This document shows positions 59,464 through 64,000 of a stretch of 64,000 nucleotides of DNA, piece after piece. The notes under the pieces are model-generated. The model saw only the letters and a program-made list of their open reading frames with translations, was not told where the DNA came from and did no database searches. The position numbers and the translations under genes are program-made. Source of the stretch: an uncultured Candidatus Melainabacteria bacterium (GTDB lineage: Bacteria > Cyanobacteriota > Vampirovibrionia > Gastranaerophilales > Gastranaerophilaceae); NCBI GenBank assembly GCA_934747325.1, contig CAKVGW010000001.1:1-64000 (forward strand), written 5' to 3'. Positions within the stretch are counted from its first letter, which is position 1. Every line of letters starts with the position of its first letter.

Positions 59464-61155
59464 ATGACATTACCAAACGTAGCTTATTTCTCTATGGAAA
59501 TAGCAATGGATCAATCGCTAAAGACTTATTCAGGCGGTTTAGGATTTTTAGCTGGTTCTCACATGTTATCAGCTGGTTACTTACAAATGCCTATGGTAGG
59601 TGTAACTATGTTATGGTCTTATGGCTATTATGACCAAAGAATCGACCATTCCGGCAACGTTGAAGTAGCATATATCAGAAAATATTATGATTACTTAGTT
59701 GATACTGGTATCACAGTTGAAGTTGATACTTTCGGTGAAAAAGTTAAAGTTAAAGCATTCAGAGTAGATCCTGAATTATTCGGAACTTGCCCTGTTTACT
59801 TGTTAACAACTGATGTTGAAGGTAACAGCGACTGGGCTAAGAGCATTTCTCATAAACTTTATGACGGAAATGAAAGAATCAGAATCGCTCAAGAAACTAT
59901 CTTGGGTATCGCAGGTATTAGAGTACTTCAAGCAGCCGGTTACAACTTTGATGTAATCCACATGAACGAAGGCCATGCTCTTCCTGCTGCATTCGAATTA
60001 TTAAGACAATACAATGGTAACCTTGAAGAAGTTCAAAAGAAAACTGTATTCACAACTCACACACCTGTTGCTGCAGGTAACGAAGTTCACTGGGTTGATA
60101 CATTGTTAGAAGGCGGTTTCTTCGCAGGCGCTTCAAGAGATAGAGCTATTCAATTGGGTGGCGAAAACTTCTCATTAACAGTTGCAGCTTTAAGAATGTC
60201 AAGAATTGCAAACGCAGTTTCTCAACTTCACGGCTTAGTTGCTAACAAAATGTGGGAATGGGTTGATGGCAGATGCCCAATCAGAGCTATCACCAACGCC
60301 GTAAACCTTCATTACTGGCAAGATAAGAGAATGAATGGTGACAAATCATTCGACGAATTACTTGCTGCAAAACGTGAAATGAAAGAAGAATTATTCAAAT
60401 ACGTTGCAAACGTAGCTGGTAAGAGATTTAATCCTGATGTATTAACAATCACTTGGGCAAGAAGATTTGCAGATTACAAACGTGCTTGGTTAATCTTGAT
60501 GGATAAAGATAGAATCAATAAATTGTTAGATGAAAACAAAATCCAAATCATCTTCGCTGGTAAATTCCACCCTGATGATGTTATGGGTAAAGAAATGTTC
60601 AACAAATTATTGAACAGATCTCACACATTGAAGAATGTTGTTGTTCTTCCTGGTTATGAATTACAACTTTCAGGTATGCTAAAACGTGGTACTGATGTAT
60701 GGTTGAACACTCCATTAAGACCATTTGAAGCATCAGGTACTTCAGGTATGTCAGCTAACGCAAACGGCGCACTTCACTTGTCTACATTCGATGGTTGGAC
60801 AGTTGAAGGTACATTCCCTGGTATCAATGGTTACACTGTTGAATACCCTGAAATCGACGATGATATGCCTTGGGAAGAAAGACATTGGGCTGATCACAGA
60901 TGCATGATGGATATCATTGAAAATCAAATCATCCCAACATACTACAACAACAAACAAGAATGGGCTAGAATGATGCGTCAAGCAATCAGAACAGCAGAAG
61001 CTTACTTCAATTCTGATAGAATGGTTATTGAATACTATAACAGATTGTATAAGCCAATCGCTCACGATGATTGCTCAGCAGGAGAAAAGAAGAAAGAATT
61101 AAACATTTCTGAAACTCCTACATTTGATGCTTGGACTTATTCAAATATCAAGTAG
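59464..61155 (+). CDS. Alpha-glucan phosphorylase (GT35) family protein lacking the PLP lysine
   Basis: 563 residues, shorter than typical (700-850). Matches GT35 short type: NVAYFSMEIAMDQ start, SGGLGFLAGSH, VIHMNEGHALPAAF, VFTTHTPVAAGNEVHW, and the phosphate-site Arg/Lys in WARRFADYKRAWLI. The PLP-binding segment reads EASGTSGMSANANGALHLS. Residue 430 is Ser (codon at 60751) where active phosphorylases have Lys. In GT35 enzymes the PLP phosphate is essential for phosphorolysis, so either this protein does not bind PLP or it has a changed reaction. Long upstream stretch (59184-59463) has no gene. Codon usage is C-ending and biased, suggesting high expression. Confidence 0.85.
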   Translation: MTLPNVAYFSMEIAMDQSLKTYSGGLGFLAGSHMLSAGYLQMPMVGVTMLWSYGYYDQRIDHSGNVEVAYIRKYYDYLVDTGITVEVDTFGEKVKVKAFRVDPELFGTCPVYLLTTDVEGNSDWAKSISHKLYDGNERIRIAQETILGIAGIRVLQAAGYNFDVIHMNEGHALPAAFELLRQYNGNLEEVQKKTVFTTHTPVAAGNEVHWVDTLLEGGFFAGASRDRAIQLGGENFSLTVAALRMSRIANAVSQLHGLVANKMWEWVDGRCPIRAITNAVNLHYWQDKRMNGDKSFDELLAAKREMKEELFKYVANVAGKRFNPDVLTITWARRFADYKRAWLILMDKDRINKLLDENKIQIIFAGKFHPDDVMGKEMFNKLLNRSHTLKNVVVLPGYELQLSGMLKRGTDVWLNTPLRPFEASGTSGMSANANGALHLSTFDGWTVEGTFPGINGYTVEYPEIDDDMPWEERHWADHRCMMDIIENQIIPTYYNNKQEWARMMRQAIRTAEAYFNSDRMVIEYYNRLYKPIAHDDCSAGEKKKELNISETPTFDAWTYSNIK

Positions 61156-61170
61156 TTTGGTAAAATAAAA

Positions 61171-61214
61171 AAACGAGGCGATGTTCATCTTGAATATCGC
61201 CTCGTTTTTTTATA
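61171..61214 (+). terminator. Terminator of the phosphorylase-family gene
   Basis: AAACGAGGCGAT (61171-61182), loop TTCATCTTGAAT-type, ATCGCCTCGTTT (61196-61207), then T-run. 12-bp stem. Confidence 0.88.
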
Positions 61215-61311
61215 TCAAACATTTTCGGTTATTCCCTCTCCTTACAGGAGAGGGCTAGTGTGAGGTGAATTCCCGTAAGGGTAAAATCACATTATATCAA
61301 AACAACTTATC

Positions 61312-62280
61312 TTATGCTTTATTTTTATGTTCATTAATATATCTTTGAGCAACTTTTGCAGCTTTTTGCAAAGATTCTGTCCAATCTGGGCAATTCTCAA
61401 ACATTTCTACAAGATTTTTCGCTGCCTGCATTTTTTTATCATCATCTACAGCTTGCATAAATCTATCAACAGCTGTTTTAACATCTGCTTTACTGTAGCG
61501 TTGATTTTTCATTGCGTTTCCATCATTATCAAGCAATTTTTCATATTCTTTATCAGATGTTCTAGATAATTTAGTTCCATTTGCTGCATCTAAATCATAG
61601 CTATCAACTTCTTTTTGAAGTTTTTCTTTTTCAGCTTTTAGGTCATTAATTTTATTTTTAATATCTTCTTCTATTTCTGTTTTTAAATTACTTTTTGCGG
61701 TATTAAGTGCTGTTTCAGCTGTTGTTTTTGCCTCTTCTAGTTCTGGTTTATCAGCAACTTTTTTTTCATAATTTTTAATAAGCTTCTCTTCATCGTTTGT
61801 GAGTTCTTTACCATCTTTAGCTTTAGCTGCATCATAAGCAGATTTGTTATTATTAATATAATCTACGGCATTTTGTAAGTTAGAACTTGCAGTATTAAAT
61901 GCCGTTTGTTTACTTTTTACCTCAGAGTCGGTTTTGCTTCTTGTTTCAACTTCTTCTGCAATATCTGTTTTATTCAAATCACTTATTTCTTTTTCAATTT
62001 GTTCTAATCTAGCTTGGTTATTTGTATACTCTTGTTTTTCAGCTTGTTTTTCTGCTCTAGAACTGGAAATTGCTTGACCGGTAACGCCTAATACTGCATT
62101 AGCAACTGCCATACCTGCCATAGCATCATAGTTTACGTTGTAATTAAACAAACTTCCGTTCATGCTCATAGGATTAAAAGAGCCAGATGTACCAAAAGTA
62201 TTATTTATACCTAACATGCCAAGACCTTGTTGGAATAAGGTCTCCCAGTAATTATTTCTAATATTGTAGTTAATGCACAT
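61312..62280 (-). CDS. Coiled-coil orphan protein
   Basis: 322 residues, not recognised. Residues 1-70 are Gly/Asn/Met/Tyr-rich and low-complexity (FGTSGSFNPMSMNGSLFNYN). Residues 75-250 form a long Lys/Glu coiled coil (EKQAEKQEYTNNQARLEQIEKEI, NDLKAEKEKLQKEVDSY). The C-terminal ~60 residues are helical. No signal peptide. The minus-strand upstream region has CTTTATATATA 13 bases from an AAATTCGT box, a weaker relative of the recurrent promoter. It may be a secreted or structural protein. Confidence 0.7.
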   Translation of the reverse strand: MCINYNIRNNYWETLFQQGLGMLGINNTFGTSGSFNPMSMNGSLFNYNVNYDAMAGMAVANAVLGVTGQAISSSRAEKQAEKQEYTNNQARLEQIEKEISDLNKTDIAEEVETRSKTDSEVKSKQTAFNTASSNLQNAVDYINNNKSAYDAAKAKDGKELTNDEEKLIKNYEKKVADKPELEEAKTTAETALNTAKSNLKTEIEEDIKNKINDLKAEKEKLQKEVDSYDLDAANGTKLSRTSDKEYEKLLDNDGNAMKNQRYSKADVKTAVDRFMQAVDDDKKMQAAKNLVEMFENCPDWTESLQKAAKVAQRYINEHKNKA

Positions 62281-62403
62281 AATTTACTTCTTTCCATCTT
62301 AGTCTTACATATATATAAAGTATGTAAAAAATAACGAATTTCAATCATTGTAAAATTCGTTACAAAACTTTATAAAAATGCTATGCGAGAAAAGAGGCGG
62401 TTT

Positions 62404-63093
62404 TTAATTAAATACAGCTCTTACATAATAATTTTCGTCAAACTTTAATTTTTCTGTTAACTCTTGGAAATCGCCGGATAACTTCACCACTTGAGCTACT
62501 TTTTCGCGAATTGTATATTCATTTTGTTCTGCACCTTTACTCAAAATAGTTTCAAGCGTTGATTTTTCAACATCCATATAAAAATTCTGCAAAGTTTCTA
62601 AACACCAATAGAGTTTAAAAAGTTGTTTATTAATAACATATTTTTTATCTCTAAAAATAAATCTATCTAACTCATCAAACGCATCTTGAGTAAATTCTAA
62701 AATTCTTTGCACGTAAATATGTGTGAAATCAGATTCTTTTTTAAGAAGTTTTGCACTATCAACAACAAGTCTACAAATATTTGCATTTATATCAATTGTT
62801 GCATCTGCAAAAACAAGCGGGAAATTAAAATAACTTCGACATTCGGGTTCAGTTGCTACAAGTTGATTTATTCTTAAAGCGACAGCTTCTCTGATTTTAC
62901 CATCACAACCTGTTAAATTATTCATTAAAGCAAGGGCGTCAATCTCGCTTTCAACCTTGTCAAATTTTAAGGCTGCAATTTGACGTTCTGCGATATTTCC
63001 ATTGTTTAACATTTCTAATAATTCTTCGTGAGTAAATTCTTTTTCTGAAAGTTCACAGGCAAAATCAAAATTTTCATCTAAACTTATATTCAA
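62404..63093 (-). CDS. HEAT-repeat-like protein
   Basis: 229 residues. N-terminal LLEMLNNGNIAERQIAALKFDKVESEIDALALMNNL has the alternating helix pattern of HEAT repeats. Further helices follow (REAVALRINQLVATEPECRSYF, QRILEFTQDAFDELDRF, TIREKVAQVVKLSGDFQEL). HEAT-like proteins bind other proteins; no partner is evident. Separated from the coiled-coil gene by 123 bases, same strand. The 23290 protein has a similar helical N-terminus. Confidence 0.65.
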   Translation of the reverse strand: MNISLDENFDFACELSEKEFTHEELLEMLNNGNIAERQIAALKFDKVESEIDALALMNNLTGCDGKIREAVALRINQLVATEPECRSYFNFPLVFADATIDINANICRLVVDSAKLLKKESDFTHIYVQRILEFTQDAFDELDRFIFRDKKYVINKQLFKLYWCLETLQNFYMDVEKSTLETILSKGAEQNEYTIREKVAQVVKLSGDFQELTEKLKFDENYYVRAVFN

Positions 63094-63220
63094 ATTCTTA
63101 TCCCTATTATTGTATAGTTACATCATATCATAAGGAGTAATGAATTTGGAGTAAAAAATAGTTTTAATGTATGATAAGAATTTAAAAACTTAGTGTATAA
63201 TAATTCTTAAGGAGACTATC

Positions 63221-63385
63221 ATGAGTATATTTGAAACAATAATGCATAAAATATTAATATTTGAAAAAGAACCACAAAAAATCGGCTTATCACAATTAAA
63301 AGATACTCCTGTTGTTAAGCAAAACGAACCATCAATCAAGAACAAAAACGTTAAACTTTCAGATTTAATGCGTAGAGCAAGCTAG
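63221..63385 (+). CDS. 54-aa small protein
   Basis: 54 residues: MSIFETIMHKILIFEKEPQ, then KIGLSQLKDTPVVKQNEPS, IKNKNVKLSDLMRRAS. TATAAT at 63195-63200 and AAGGAGA seven bases before ATG make this a real gene despite its length. The hydrophobic/basic start could be a membrane-associating helix, and the rest is polar. Function unknown. Confidence 0.6.
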   Translation: MSIFETIMHKILIFEKEPQKIGLSQLKDTPVVKQNEPSIKNKNVKLSDLMRRAS

Positions 63386-63496
63386 ATAATTAAATATATT
63401 TTGCAAAATATATTTAATCTTAAACGCATGAAAATTTTTAAAATATATGGTGTAAATTTTTGCACCGAAAACAGATAGGAACCGCTTATTAAAAAA

Positions 63497-63526
63497 GTCG
63501 TGTTCAATGAAAAACGTTGAACACGC
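63497..63526. repeat. REP hairpin, copy H
   Basis: GTCGTGTTCAA, loop TGAAAAACG, TTGAACACGCC (one mismatch). The only clear copy outside the phage region. Confidence 0.7.
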
Positions 63527-63560
63527 CCTACAGGCTTGGCGGTCAGACTACCGGCTTGAC

Positions 63561-63597
63561 GTCATTGCGAGAAAATCTTTGATTTTCGAGGCAATCC
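63561..63597. repeat. GTCATTGCGAG...GGCAATCC repeat, partial copy
   Basis: GTCATTGCGAGAAAATC, CTTTG, GATTTTCGAGGCAATCC: half of the repeat at 48444-48539 with a different centre. A CCTCTTTTGC/GGAGAGGG hairpin follows at 63603-63629. Confidence 0.6.
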
Positions 63598-63640
63598 ATA
63601 ATAAAAAACCTCTTTTGCGGAGAGGGTAGTATTTCAATTA

Positions 63641-64000
63641 TTATCTTACAAACACCAACAACACACCTATAACCGCCGAAATCAAAATATAATACAACGG
63701 GTCGCGTTTCGACTTCCAACTCAACAAAAGTAAAACTCCCAGCAAAATCATTGCTTTTATATCTCTGATTTCAGGTTTTAATAAACCAATCGCAACAGAG
63801 CTCAGAAGTGCGCAACTGACAGGTTTTAGCGTTTCTATCGTTGATTTAACATAAAAATTATCGCTGAATTTTTTAAGAAGCTTAGATACAATAATTACCA
63901 AGAATAGTGATGGCAACATTTCGGCTGTTGTTGCTAAAGCTGAACCTAAAACGCCTGCGCTTTTTAATCCTGCATAAGTCGCAACATTAATCCCGACAGG
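63641..64000 (-). CDS. Chromate transporter (ChrA) family protein, C-terminal part
   Basis: The frame runs in from the right edge; no internal start is needed. The visible 119 residues read PVGINVATYAGLKSAGVLGS at the edge, then LATTAEMLPSLFLVIIVSKLL and three hydrophobic segments (about 63715-63900). The PVGINVATYAGLK phrase, the LPS turn and the final VIGVLLVFVR resemble the ChrA/CHR half-domain. It may move chromate or sulfate, or another anion. The missing N-terminus and partner half prevent a firm name. Confidence 0.6.
   Translation of the reverse strand, partial: PVGINVATYAGLKSAGVLGSALATTAEMLPSLFLVIIVSKLLKKFSDNFYVKSTIETLKPVSCALLSSVAIGLLKPEIRDIKAMILLGVLLLLSWKSKRDPLYYILISAVIGVLLVFVR

Overview
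The window is low-GC chromosomal DNA from a flagellated bacterium. I infer a non-photosynthetic relative of cyanobacteria (Melainabacteria/Vampirovibrionia, Gastranaerophilales-like). The inference rests on a cyanobacterial-type ribosomal protein L34, a Mtr4/Ski2-like helicase with a DSHCT-type tail, an alpha-glucan phosphorylase family protein, a flagellar cap gene and sigma-28 promoters. It comes from family recognition by eye, not from a search.

Layout. 1-0.56 kb: two exported proteins, one cut by the window edge and one OmpH/Skp-like. 0.9-14.5 kb: a single reading frame for a giant FliD flagellar cap protein (4550 aa) made of about 27 hook-IN-like repeats and three beta-helix modules. 15-20.5 kb: a cupin, a FliA-controlled orphan gene, an SDR reductase, three tandem prepilin-like genes and a short dihydrolipoamide-dehydrogenase-like flavoprotein. 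20.8-28.8 kb: a helicase, then a tightly packed operon of an unknown protein, ruvX, a DUF1292 gene, an ATPase-less Clp_N protein, tilS and hpt. 29-33.5 kb: an orphan membrane protein, a TPP-dependent 2-keto acid decarboxylase overlapping gmk, tRNA-Leu(UAA) with a rearranged second copy, and a second FliA-controlled orphan gene.

33.7-57.6 kb is a minus-strand podovirus-like morphogenesis cluster. It holds a portal, scaffold, capsid, adaptor, beta-propeller tail protein, lysin, fibres and TerL. I see no integrase, replication gene, tape measure or sheath. It is interrupted by plus-strand single genes (an ADP-ribosyltransferase-like protein, a CreD-like protein, a RAYT transposase and small orphans). 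Several of these carry their own promoter and lie between inverted repeats. 57.8-64 kb returns to host genes: a zinc dehydrogenase, rpmH, the phosphorylase-family protein (its PLP lysine replaced by serine), a coiled-coil orphan, a HEAT-like protein, a 54-aa small ORF and a partial ChrA-type transporter.

How the parts connect. The giant FliD and the two sigma-28 promoters tie three loci to the flagellum. A separate recurrent promoter form (CAATTTTT, 13 bases, CTTTATATA) precedes at least five orphan genes, both inside and outside the phage cluster, and suggests a regulon. The RAYT gene is surrounded by hairpin repeats of the family it probably mobilises. Intergenic DNA is unusually rich in several distinct inverted-repeat families, mostly in and near the phage cluster.
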